Below are positions 24,337 through 31,735 of a DNA stretch of 64,000 bases, in pieces; position 1 is the stretch's first letter; each line of letters starts with the position of its first letter. The notes under the pieces were generated by a model. It did not search any database. It saw only the letters and a program-made list of their open reading frames with translations, and was not told the origin of the DNA. Source of the stretch: Belnapia moabensis DSM 16746 (GTDB lineage Bacteria > Pseudomonadota > Alphaproteobacteria > Acetobacterales > Acetobacteraceae); assembly GCF_000745835.1 (NCBI RefSeq), contig NZ_JQKB01000024.1:24530-88529 (forward strand), in the 5' to 3' direction. Made by a program: the position numbers and the translations under genes.

Positions 24337-25199
24337 AGCGAAAACCCACGCACCAGCGAGCCGGCGACCAAGGCCCAGCCGTCGATCAGCACGAAGAAAA
24401 TCAGCTTGAAGGGAAGGCTGATGGCCACGGGCGACAACATCATCATGCCCATGCCCATCAGAATGGCACTGACGGCGATATCAATCGCCAGGAAGGGCAA
24501 AAACAACAAGAACCCGATCTGGAAGGCCTTGGCCAGCTCCGAGGTCAGGAACGCTGCCGCCATGATATGCAGGGGAACCTGCGACCGGCTCTCGCGGGGC
24601 AGGGGGATGGCAGAGCCGGCAGCGGGCGAGGGGCTCGCCGGTGCGGTGCGGGCGGAGGACCCTGCAGCATCGCCCGCCTCGGCACTGGGCCGCCATTGGG
24701 CGATTTCAATAAACAGGGCCAGATCGCGCTCCCGCACATTGGCCTCCATAAAGCTTCGGAACGGCCGCAGCGCCCGTTCGGCGGCCTGCTCCTCCGCAAT
24801 CGCGCCATCCATCAGCGGGCGCGCCGCATCTTGCCAGACGGTCTCCAGCACGGGCGCCATCACAAAGGCCGACAGAAACAAGGACAGGCTGACGATCACC
24901 GTGTTGGGGGGCGACTGCTGCAGCCCCAGCGCAGTCCGCAACATGGAGAGCACCACCACGATGCGGGTAAAGGCTGTTGCCACGACCAAAATACCTGGTG
25001 CGATCGCCAGCAGCGTCGTCCCTACAACCAGGGCAACCAGGTTGGTCGTCAGGCTCTGTCCGCCACTGGCCGTCGCCGCGGCGCCACTGGCACCAACATT
25101 GATCGACACGCTTTGTGCCAAGGCCAGATCAGGCAGCGCCAGCAGCACGCCCATTGCGCCCAGGCCGGGGATCCACCACCGCAGAGGAAAGCTTGGCAT
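24333..25199 (-). CDS. fliP: FliP, export-gate membrane protein
   Basis: FliP forms the core of the flagellar type III export gate with FliQ and FliR. The 288-aa product has a cleavable signal peptide (ending ALAQ) and the family motifs ATAFTRIVVVLSMLRTALGL, QQSPPNTVIVSLSLFLSAFV, and VPLHIMAAAFLTSELAKAFQ followed by the IDIAVSAILMGMGMMMLSP helix. An Ala/Ser/Pro-rich insert (about residues 170-205) makes it longer than the usual 245 aa. No fliO was found nearby. Confidence 0.97.
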   Translation of the reverse strand: MPSFPLRWWIPGLGAMGVLLALPDLALAQSVSINVGASGAAATASGGQSLTTNLVALVVGTTLLAIAPGILVVATAFTRIVVVLSMLRTALGLQQSPPNTVIVSLSLFLSAFVMAPVLETVWQDAARPLMDGAIAEEQAAERALRPFRSFMEANVRERDLALFIEIAQWRPSAEAGDAAGSSARTAPASPSPAAGSAIPLPRESRSQVPLHIMAAAFLTSELAKAFQIGFLLFLPFLAIDIAVSAILMGMGMMMLSPVAISLPFKLIFFVLIDGWALVAGSLVRGFSL

Positions 25200-25225
25200 T
25201 CTGCCGACTTTCGTAATGTGAAGCG

Positions 25226-25510
25226 CTAGACGGACGACGAGACAATCTCAGTGATGGAGATCGACAGCCGACCATCATCCGTGATCTGGATCTCGCCACG
25301 CGCAATCAGGCGTTCATTGGCGAGGAGATCGACCGGCTCTCCGACCTTCTTGTCGAATTCGATGACCGAACCTCGGCTGAGATTGAACAGGGCCGCCATC
25401 GGCAAGCGCTTATTGCCCAGCACAACCTGAACATTGACGGGAATGTCCATAATCCGCGGCTTGCGGTCGCCGCTGGACGATGGCTCGGAGGCGAAGGGAT
25501 CACTGGTCAT
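25226..25510 (-). CDS. fliN: FliN, switch/C-ring protein
   Basis: FliN is a C-ring component and export-docking site. The 94-aa product is a minimal SpoA domain: IPVNVQVVLGNKRLPMAALF, GSVIEFDKKVGEPVDLLANE, RLIARGEIQITDDGRLSISI. The N-terminal extension is short. It overlaps fliH by 4 bp and precedes fliP by 26 bp. Confidence 0.96.
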   Translation of the reverse strand: MTSDPFASEPSSSGDRKPRIMDIPVNVQVVLGNKRLPMAALFNLSRGSVIEFDKKVGEPVDLLANERLIARGEIQITDDGRLSISITEIVSSSV

Positions 25511-26196
25511 GGCGTCATTTCCTGCTGAGGACGAATCTCGGTCGGCATCGGACCAAGAATGGCGAGCGCACGCGCCGCCATCGTGCGTGGATCCATGAGC
25601 AAGCCCCCGCCGGTCCAGGCGGCGGTGGCCGCTCCAGGCGGCATGGCGGGATCAGGCTCCAACAGCAGACGCTCCGCCTCGCCCGCCGCGAGGCCGGGCA
25701 GCGGTCCCGCCGCCGGGAATCCACCGGGCTCGAGCAGGGCCAGCGTGTCGGGATGCGCCCGCACCACGATGCGGTCGGCCGTGCGCTGGGTCATGGCTTC
25801 GGCGATCAGCGCCAGGAGATTGGCGCCGGCCTCGTGCTCCAGCAGCGCCGGCACCACCAGGGTCAGGACGGCGGCGAGAGCCGCACGCATCTCCCGATCC
25901 AGGGCGGCGCGGTCCTGGCTCCGCCCGGCCGCCAAGTCCACGAGAGCCTGCTCGGCGGCCATCGCGCCATGGCGGCGCTGCTCCGCAAAACCCGCCTCCG
26001 CCTCGGCCTGACCCTCCAGGCGTCCCGTTGCCGCGCCCTCGAGCCGACCGCGGCTCAGGCCCTCGGCCAGGCCGCGGGCATGGCCGTCGGCAAAGGCGGC
26101 ATCGCGCAGCTGGGCCTCGGCGGCGATGCGGGCCGCCACCATTCCGTCGGCCCCACTGAGGGCCTCGAGCGAGGGTGGGAGGAATGGACGCATCAT
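25507..26196 (-). CDS. fliH: FliH, export ATPase regulator
   Basis: FliH binds FliI and the C ring. The 229-aa product has a Gly/Ala-rich helical repeat (DGHARGLAEGLSRGRLEGAA) with the GxxxG pattern typical of FliH, and a vacuolar-ATPase E-like C-terminal part (TADRIVVRAHPDTLALLEPG). It overlaps fliF and fliN by 4 bp each, so it is translationally coupled. Confidence 0.92.
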   Translation of the reverse strand: MMRPFLPPSLEALSGADGMVAARIAAEAQLRDAAFADGHARGLAEGLSRGRLEGAATGRLEGQAEAEAGFAEQRRHGAMAAEQALVDLAAGRSQDRAALDREMRAALAAVLTLVVPALLEHEAGANLLALIAEAMTQRTADRIVVRAHPDTLALLEPGGFPAAGPLPGLAAGEAERLLLEPDPAMPPGAATAAWTGGGLLMDPRTMAARALAILGPMPTEIRPQQEMTP

Positions 26197-27755
26197 CCCG
26201 GCGTCCCCTCCTGGATCCAGGCCCGGACCACCGACAAGGCCTCGTCGGGACGTTCGTCAATGAGTTCGTTGAGCGCGTTCAGCGAGGAGAGGCGGATCTG
26301 CAGGTCAGGACCGATATTGGCAATCGCTTCCTGCAGCGCCTCGGACTGGGCCGACGTTGCCGCTGCCGCGCGGGCCGCGGCCGCAACCCGGCGGCGGTGC
26401 AGCAGGACACCGCCACCGGCCGTCAGCACCACCACCAGCCCCAGGCCCAGCTGCCACCAGGCGATGCCAGTGGCAGCAACCTCGCCCCCGGCCAGGGTGC
26501 CCAGGGGGTCCTCGCTCAGGAAGCGCATGCCATCGACCGTGACCCGGTCACCGCGCTGTTCGTTAAAGCCGACGGCCGAGCGCACCAGGGCGGTAAAGCG
26601 CTCCAGCTCAGCGGCAGAGCGTGGCTGGATGACGCCATTCGCATCGGGCGCGCCATCCACCACCACGGCGACGCTCAGCCGCCGGACCGCGCCGGGCTCC
26701 CGCGTGGTTTCCTCAGTGCGCGAGGAGATCTCGTAATTGATGGTCTCGTTGTTGCGCTGGGCCGTGGCATTGGTCCGCTGATTGTTGGGCGCCACCTGCT
26801 GGTTCGGCAGGTTCTGCCCCACCGTGACCGGCTGCTGCCCCCGCGAATCCTCGTTTGTCTCCTGCTCCGTCGAGGTCTGACGGCTCCGCTCCACCTGACC
26901 GAGTGGGTCGTATTTCTCCTCGCGGGCCACCACACGCGCGGCGTCAATCTCCACGGCGGCAATGGCGCGCACCTTGCCATGGCCGACAATCGGCTCCAGC
27001 AGATCCAGGACCGCCTTTTGGTAAACCGCCTCTTGGGCGGCGCGCAATTCACCCACCCGGCCTGCAATCGCGCCGGTCCCGCCATCCGCAGCCAGGACGA
27101 TCCCCGTGGGATCAACGACGGACACGCCCTCTTGGCGCAGCCGCGGCACGGCACCGGCCACCAACAAGCGAATCGCCGCGGCCTGGGCACTGCCAAGCCG
27201 CTGGCCGGCCTGAGTGGTCACCGTCACCGAGGCCGTGGGTGGCGGCGCATCCCGCGAAAAACTCTCGCGCTCCGGCAGGACGATATGCACCCGGGCGGTG
27301 CGCACACCGTGCATGGTGATAATGGTGCGGGCGAGCTCGCCCTCGAGGGCTCGCAGCCGCTGCACCCGCTGCATAAAGGAGGTCATCTGCATGGGGCTGG
27401 CCTGGTCCAGCAGCTCGTAACCGGCGCCGGTCTGCCGCGGCAGACCCTCGGAGGCCAGCTGCATGCGCAGCCGCGGCACCTGGTCGAGCGGCACCAGAAT
27501 CGTGCCATCACCGCGGGCATCCAGGGGAATTTTGAGCTCCTCCAGCCGCGCTACAATGCGCCCGGCATCGGCCGGCTCGAGCCCTGAATAGAGCAGGCCA
27601 TTGGGACTTTGCGGCGCCCGTGCCACCAACACGACGCCCACCAGCGCCGCCAGGGCGACCCCGCTCAGCGCAGCAAGTTTCGCAGATCCCAGGCCGGCCA
27701 AGCTGGCCCCAAGGCTCCGCAACTGGAATGCGGGTTCGAGAGTCTTGGTTTCCAT
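26193..27755 (-). CDS. fliF: FliF, MS-ring protein
   Basis: FliF builds the MS ring that seats the motor. The 520-aa protein has an N-terminal membrane helix, ring-building motifs (LYSGLEPADAGRIVARLEEL, SPMQMTSFMQRVQRLRALEG, ELARTIITMHGVRTARVHIV), the YscJ-like linker, a second membrane helix near GLGLVVVLTAGGGVLL, and a C-terminal FliG-binding tail. It heads the leftward unit fliF-fliH-fliN-fliP-hyp-fliG and is divergent from fliL. Confidence 0.97.
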   Translation of the reverse strand: METKTLEPAFQLRSLGASLAGLGSAKLAALSGVALAALVGVVLVARAPQSPNGLLYSGLEPADAGRIVARLEELKIPLDARGDGTILVPLDQVPRLRMQLASEGLPRQTGAGYELLDQASPMQMTSFMQRVQRLRALEGELARTIITMHGVRTARVHIVLPERESFSRDAPPPTASVTVTTQAGQRLGSAQAAAIRLLVAGAVPRLRQEGVSVVDPTGIVLAADGGTGAIAGRVGELRAAQEAVYQKAVLDLLEPIVGHGKVRAIAAVEIDAARVVAREEKYDPLGQVERSRQTSTEQETNEDSRGQQPVTVGQNLPNQQVAPNNQRTNATAQRNNETINYEISSRTEETTREPGAVRRLSVAVVVDGAPDANGVIQPRSAAELERFTALVRSAVGFNEQRGDRVTVDGMRFLSEDPLGTLAGGEVAATGIAWWQLGLGLVVVLTAGGGVLLHRRRVAAAARAAAATSAQSEALQEAIANIGPDLQIRLSSLNALNELIDERPDEALSVVRAWIQEGTPG

Positions 27756-27827
27756 CGACGTTCTGTCGTTCCGTCCTAGTGCCGACCAACCCGTCCGGCG
27801 CGCCTCAACGAGATACCGTCTTCTGCG

Positions 27828-27884
27828 TTTTTCGCATAGCGCGAAAACCGACGGTAGCGTATATATTTCGCATTCTACGCTACC
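27828..27884. promoter_or_regulatory. Divergent fliF/fliL control region: two motifs and a 9-bp inverted repeat
   Basis: Motif TTTTTCGCAT lies at 27828-27837 and forms a near-palindrome TTTTCGC-ATAGC-GCGAAAA (27829-27847). A second copy TTTCGCAT at 27866-27873 lies exactly between the arms of a perfect inverted repeat, GGTAGCGTA (27853-27861) and TACGCTACC (27876-27884). fliF starts at 27755 and fliL at 27914. The layout fits a regulator-binding site shared by two divergent promoters. Confidence 0.65.
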
Positions 27885-27913
27885 GCGTCCTATTCGTATG
27901 CGAGAGAAACCGC

Positions 27914-28429
27914 ATGTCAGATGTTACCGCTGAGGTTTCAACGAGGCCAGCTGCCTCGCCGGGACGCCGCCGTGGCCGCCTGCCCCTGTTGGCTCTTGGC
28001 GGCGTCCTGCTGCTGGGGGGAGGGGCGGCCGGCGCCTGGTTCTTCGTGCCGGGCATTGCTGAGGGCGCCCGCGGGATGCTCGCCGGCGTGCTGGGTCCGA
28101 CCCCAGCCCCCGCTGTCCCGGCCCCCAAGCCGGCCTTTGTTGAACTACCAGAGATGACGCTGACCCTGCCCAATGGGGGGCGGCCGCGTCAGTTGCGCCT
28201 GGCCCTGTCTATCGAGATCATGGGCGATGCCAGTTTGGTGCAGCCGATGCTGGTGGGGCCTCGGGTGTATGACAATCTCATCCTGTATCTGCGGACCCTG
28301 CGCGATGGCGAGCTGGAGGGGGCGCTGGCTATTGACCGCCTGCGCAGCGACCTGTTCCGTCGCTTGGAGGTGCTGCTCGGGCCGGATGTGGTGCGCGACG
28401 TGCTGATCACCGGCTTTACGGTGGCCTGA
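27914..28429 (+). CDS. fliL: FliL, motor-associated membrane protein
   Basis: FliL surrounds stators and supports torque. The 171-aa product starts at ATG 27914 (GAGAGAAA upstream), with a single membrane segment PLLALGGVLLLGGGAAGAWF and a periplasmic stomatin-like domain (FVELPEMTLTLPNGGRPRQL, ALSIEIMGDASLVQPMLVGP, RLEVLLGPDVVRDVLITGF). It is first in the unit fliL-fliM-DUF6468-motE; the fliM start follows 4 bp after its stop. Confidence 0.94.
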   Translation: MSDVTAEVSTRPAASPGRRRGRLPLLALGGVLLLGGGAAGAWFFVPGIAEGARGMLAGVLGPTPAPAVPAPKPAFVELPEMTLTLPNGGRPRQLRLALSIEIMGDASLVQPMLVGPRVYDNLILYLRTLRDGELEGALAIDRLRSDLFRRLEVLLGPDVVRDVLITGFTVA

Positions 28430-28432
28430 GCC

Positions 28433-29503
28433 ATGAGCGATGAAAACGACTCCGCCGCCGCCGATAACGACATGGCGGAATGGGCCAATGCCGCTGGCCC
28501 GCAATTGGGCCAGGGCGATATTGATGATCTCTTTGGTGGCTCGGAGGCCGCTGCACCAGAGGCGCCGCGGCGTGGCCTCGAAGCCTTGTTCGGCGGTGCC
28601 GTTCGCTATGAACGGCTGCCGATGCTGGACATTGTGGTGGACCGGCTGGCGCGGCTGCTGACCAGCAGCGTGCGTAAATTCACGGCGGATAATGCCGAGG
28701 TGGTGATTGACCGCACCCGCCCGGTGCGGGTCGGCGCCTTTCTCGACAGCGTCACGCTGCCCGCCATGATCGGGGTGATTCACATCGAGGAATGGGATGG
28801 CTACTGCCTCGCAACCCTCGATTCCCGGCTGATCGGCTCCATTGTCGACATCCTGCTGGGCGGCCGCCGCAATGCGGTGCAACCCATCGAGGGACGCCCC
28901 TACACCCCCATCGAGCGGACCTTTGTGGAAAAGCTGGTGAGCGTGGTGACGCAGGATCTCAGCAAGGCCTTCGAGGCGGTCTGTCCGGCCACCTTCCGCC
29001 TGGAGCGCTTTGAGATCACCCCGGGCTATGCCCTGATCACCAAGCCCACCGCGGCGGCTGTGACCTTCCGCGCGGAGATCGCCATGGAAGGTCGCGGCGG
29101 CAACATCGATTTTCTGCTGCCCTACTCCGCCATCGAGCCGGTGCGCGATCTCCTGAGCCAGGACGTGATGGGGCGGAAACAGGGCGGCGACACCATCTGG
29201 CGCCACCATCTGGCGGAAGAACTGCCGCGGGCCACGGTCGAGTTGCGCGCCGTGATCGAGAGCCGGACCATGTTCTTCTCAGAGCTGGCCGCCTGGCAGC
29301 CTGGCTCAGTGGTGCCGCTCGACCGCCGGCAGGAGGAGCCGGTCGAGGTGTTCTGTGAGGATCTCCTGATCTGCCGCGCCCATATGGCCGCCAAAAGCGG
29401 CCGGGTGGTGCTGCAGGTTGATGAGCGCATCGTAGAGCAGGACTGGCCAAGCTCCCGAGCTGTCGAGAAGACCGCCGAGGATCGCACGCGTCTCATCGCA
29501 TAG
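28433..29503 (+). CDS. fliM: FliM, switch protein
   Basis: FliM is the C-ring protein that binds phosphorylated CheY. The 356-aa product has the N-terminal LGQGDIDDLFGG CheY-binding segment, the GGxxRNA-type centre (IVDILLGGRRNAVQPIEGRP, then YTPIERTFVEKLVSVV), and a C-terminal SpoA domain. Length and motifs are normal. No che genes are in this window. Confidence 0.97.
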   Translation: MSDENDSAAADNDMAEWANAAGPQLGQGDIDDLFGGSEAAAPEAPRRGLEALFGGAVRYERLPMLDIVVDRLARLLTSSVRKFTADNAEVVIDRTRPVRVGAFLDSVTLPAMIGVIHIEEWDGYCLATLDSRLIGSIVDILLGGRRNAVQPIEGRPYTPIERTFVEKLVSVVTQDLSKAFEAVCPATFRLERFEITPGYALITKPTAAAVTFRAEIAMEGRGGNIDFLLPYSAIEPVRDLLSQDVMGRKQGGDTIWRHHLAEELPRATVELRAVIESRTMFFSELAAWQPGSVVPLDRRQEEPVEVFCEDLLICRAHMAAKSGRVVLQVDERIVEQDWPSSRAVEKTAEDRTRLIA

Positions 29504-29542
29504 CTCGCGCCAGACACCGTTTGCCGGCTTGTGGAGAATCCC

Positions 29543-30091
29543 ATGACCTTGTTGCAGATCCTCGATGCGTCGGGGCTCGCCATCTTAACCGCCCAATCGG
29601 GCTGGATCGTCTTGCTGTATCGCCGCATGGGCAGTTTGCGGACGGCGCTTGGGCAGGCTGGTACCGTGATTGCCCAGCTCGACGCCGCATCGCAGCGGCT
29701 TGATCTGTCCGCCAGCGGCATCGCGCGGAAGGTCAAAGAGGGCCTGACCGAGGTCGACAGCAAGCTGAACTCCTGCCGGCATATCGCCCAGGAGCTGACC
29801 ATCGCGTCCCGCAATGCCGAAGAGGTCGCGGCGCGGCTTGATCAAGCCCTGCGGCAAAGCCGGAAGCTCAACAACGCCCGCGTTGCCGCCCCGCCGCGGG
29901 AGCTGGTGGAACCACTGGGCTTTGCCGAGAAGCTTGCCGCTCGCCTGGAATCCCCCAGCCCAGTGGAGTTCCGCCAGCCCGAGCAGATCCTGGCCGCCGA
30001 GCTGACCTTTGCACCCGCGCCGGGACCGACCGCTGTCGCCGAGCTGGCGCAAGCACCCATCGAACGCGCTGTGCGCGTCAAACTCGGCTAG
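29543..30091 (+). CDS. DUF6468-type flagellar membrane protein
   Basis: A 182-aa protein starting at ATG 29543 with GGAGAAT upstream. An N-terminal hydrophobic stretch (LDASGLAILTAQSGWIVLLY) is followed by a coiled-coil-rich region (AQLDAASQRLDLSASGIARK, NAEEVAARLDQALRQSRKLN) and a Pro/Ala-rich tail. It matches the DUF6468 family that sits between fliM and motE in Rhodospirillales, recalled from memory. Function unknown; a role near the C ring or stator is inferred from conserved position. Confidence 0.75.
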   Translation: MTLLQILDASGLAILTAQSGWIVLLYRRMGSLRTALGQAGTVIAQLDAASQRLDLSASGIARKVKEGLTEVDSKLNSCRHIAQELTIASRNAEEVAARLDQALRQSRKLNNARVAAPPRELVEPLGFAEKLAARLESPSPVEFRQPEQILAAELTFAPAPGPTAVAELAQAPIERAVRVKLG

Positions 30092-30108
30092 CGGCTGGAG
30101 ATCGATCA

Positions 30109-30846
30109 ATGAACCGCATCCCTCGGGTTTCGAACAGCCGGCCCACACTGGAAGCGCCGAACCGGTCTCTCGGGTGGGTTCTCGGCCCACGGCTTGGTCT
30201 GCCGTTGATGGTGCTCGGCATCGCCGCGCTGGTGCCGGCGCGCATCATGGGCTTGGCTGAACTGTGGTCCGGTACGACGCCGAGCGCCAGCTCGATCCCG
30301 AGCATCGTTGAGGCGCCGGCGCTCGAGGTCGTCGGCAGTTCGATGACACTGCGGAGCGGGGTGACCGTGACCCCCACAGTCTCCACGACGCTGTCCGGTC
30401 CTGTCAGGACCAATCCCCTGGCTGAAACCCGCCAGAATGACGGCCGGCTGCTGGCCGAAGTGTCTCGACGCCAGGCGGAAACCGAACGTCGTGAGCGATC
30501 CCTGGAAGTGCGTGAGGCTCGCGCCGTAGCCGCCGAAGCCATGGCGCGCACCCAACTGGCCGAGCTGGCCAAGCTCCGCGAGGAAGTCGAGCGCCTCGTC
30601 GCCCGCGAAGTGACGGCGGCCGAGGGCGACATCGATTCCCTGGTGTCCCTCTACGTCAACATGCGCCCGCAACAGGCGGCGAAGGTGATGGAGCGCCTGG
30701 AAGCGACGCAGGCCGCGGTGATCCTGCTGAAGATCCCCGAGCGCCAGGCCGGCCCGATCCTGGCGCAGATGGATCCACCAGCAGCCATGGCGGTGACGCA
30801 GGAGATTGCAGGCCGGCGTGAGGCGTTCCGCCGCCAGGAGAAGTAG
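30109..30846 (+). CDS. motE: MotE-like chaperone with MgtE N-type domain
   Basis: A 245-aa protein with one N-terminal membrane helix (LGLPLMVLGIAALVPARIMG), a coiled coil (RRQAETERRERSLEVREARA and onward to about residue 165) and a C-terminal MgtE-N-like domain (SLVSLYVNMRPQQAAKVMER, EATQAAVILLKIPERQAGPI, LAQMDPPAAMAVT). That domain also occurs in FliG-related and MotE chaperones, which stabilise MotC or motor proteins. The gene symbol is tentative. It ends the fliL unit. Confidence 0.75.
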   Translation: MNRIPRVSNSRPTLEAPNRSLGWVLGPRLGLPLMVLGIAALVPARIMGLAELWSGTTPSASSIPSIVEAPALEVVGSSMTLRSGVTVTPTVSTTLSGPVRTNPLAETRQNDGRLLAEVSRRQAETERRERSLEVREARAVAAEAMARTQLAELAKLREEVERLVAREVTAAEGDIDSLVSLYVNMRPQQAAKVMERLEATQAAVILLKIPERQAGPILAQMDPPAAMAVTQEIAGRREAFRRQEK

Positions 30847-30892
30847 GGTTCCCAGCGGAGGGTTTAACCCAGCGTCCGGGTGTCAGTGGCAG

Positions 30893-30913
30893 GCGCTGGC
30901 GCGACGCCAGCGC
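30893..30913 (+). terminator. Hairpin after motE
   Basis: A perfect 9-bp stem, GCGCTGGCG/CGCCAGCGC, with a three-base loop, 47 bp after the motE stop. There is no T-run after it, so it may act as an attenuator-like or Rho-assisted end. Confidence 0.45.
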
Positions 30914-31735
30914 ATGGCGTAGCGCCACATGGCGGCACCGGACATCCTGATGCGGCGCCTCCTGCCAAGGCACTGGCCCGGCGCAAGCCTCTGCCGCATC
31001 CGGGTTACGAGGTTAGCACCGGCTGCCAGCATCTCGCTGCCGCAGGAGCGCCAGGATAGTGACGCCGTCACAGTCGGAGGCCGCGACTGCTGGCAGGACG
31101 CTGTGACAGAGCTGGGACGGGGCTTGGCCCGCCAACATCATCGATGGGCGGCCGCGCGACCGGCAGACGGCGCCCCCGCGAATACCCTCTCCGGCGCCAA
31201 CCAGAACCGCTGACACCGTCGTCACTCTGGATCCGGCCCTGCCGCACGCGATCGGGTCTGCTGGACGGTGTTGTCTCGCCGCCACCAACCCAGGCGGGGA
31301 CCTGGCGAGGTCTGCGGGCCATACCAGGAGTGTAGCCGTCAGGGCAAGGCTACATGGCCACGGCACCAGCCACCGGATACCGCCGCTGGCCGGCGGCGCG
31401 GCAGGCCCAGGCGCTAGCCTGAACGCCCGGATGCCACATCGCCACGCAGGCACCGAAACCGACGGCGCCGCGCGGCCAGGGTGCATATCGTCGGTCCCCC
31501 ATGATTTTCGGTTCAAACCACGCCGTCGAGATCAGGCTCGATCCGCTCAAGCTGGTCTTGCTCAAGTTCCCTCGGGCGTCGCAGCACCTGCAGCCGCAGC
31601 ACCCGTTGCTTTTGAGGCACGCAAGCGGCGCGGCTCTCGCCCGCACAGGGACGTGACCGCACTAAGATCATACCCTGCAGCCGGTCCGTTCCGATCCCCT
31701 TGGCAACTGCCGCGCCGCACCGGGGCCTCCTATCG
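30914..31735. other. Stretch with no supported gene
   Basis: About 820 bp before the GGDEF-EAL gene. Several overlapping frames are open but none has family-like sequence or start signals. Probably the promoter/leader of the next gene plus decayed sequence. Confidence 0.5.
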
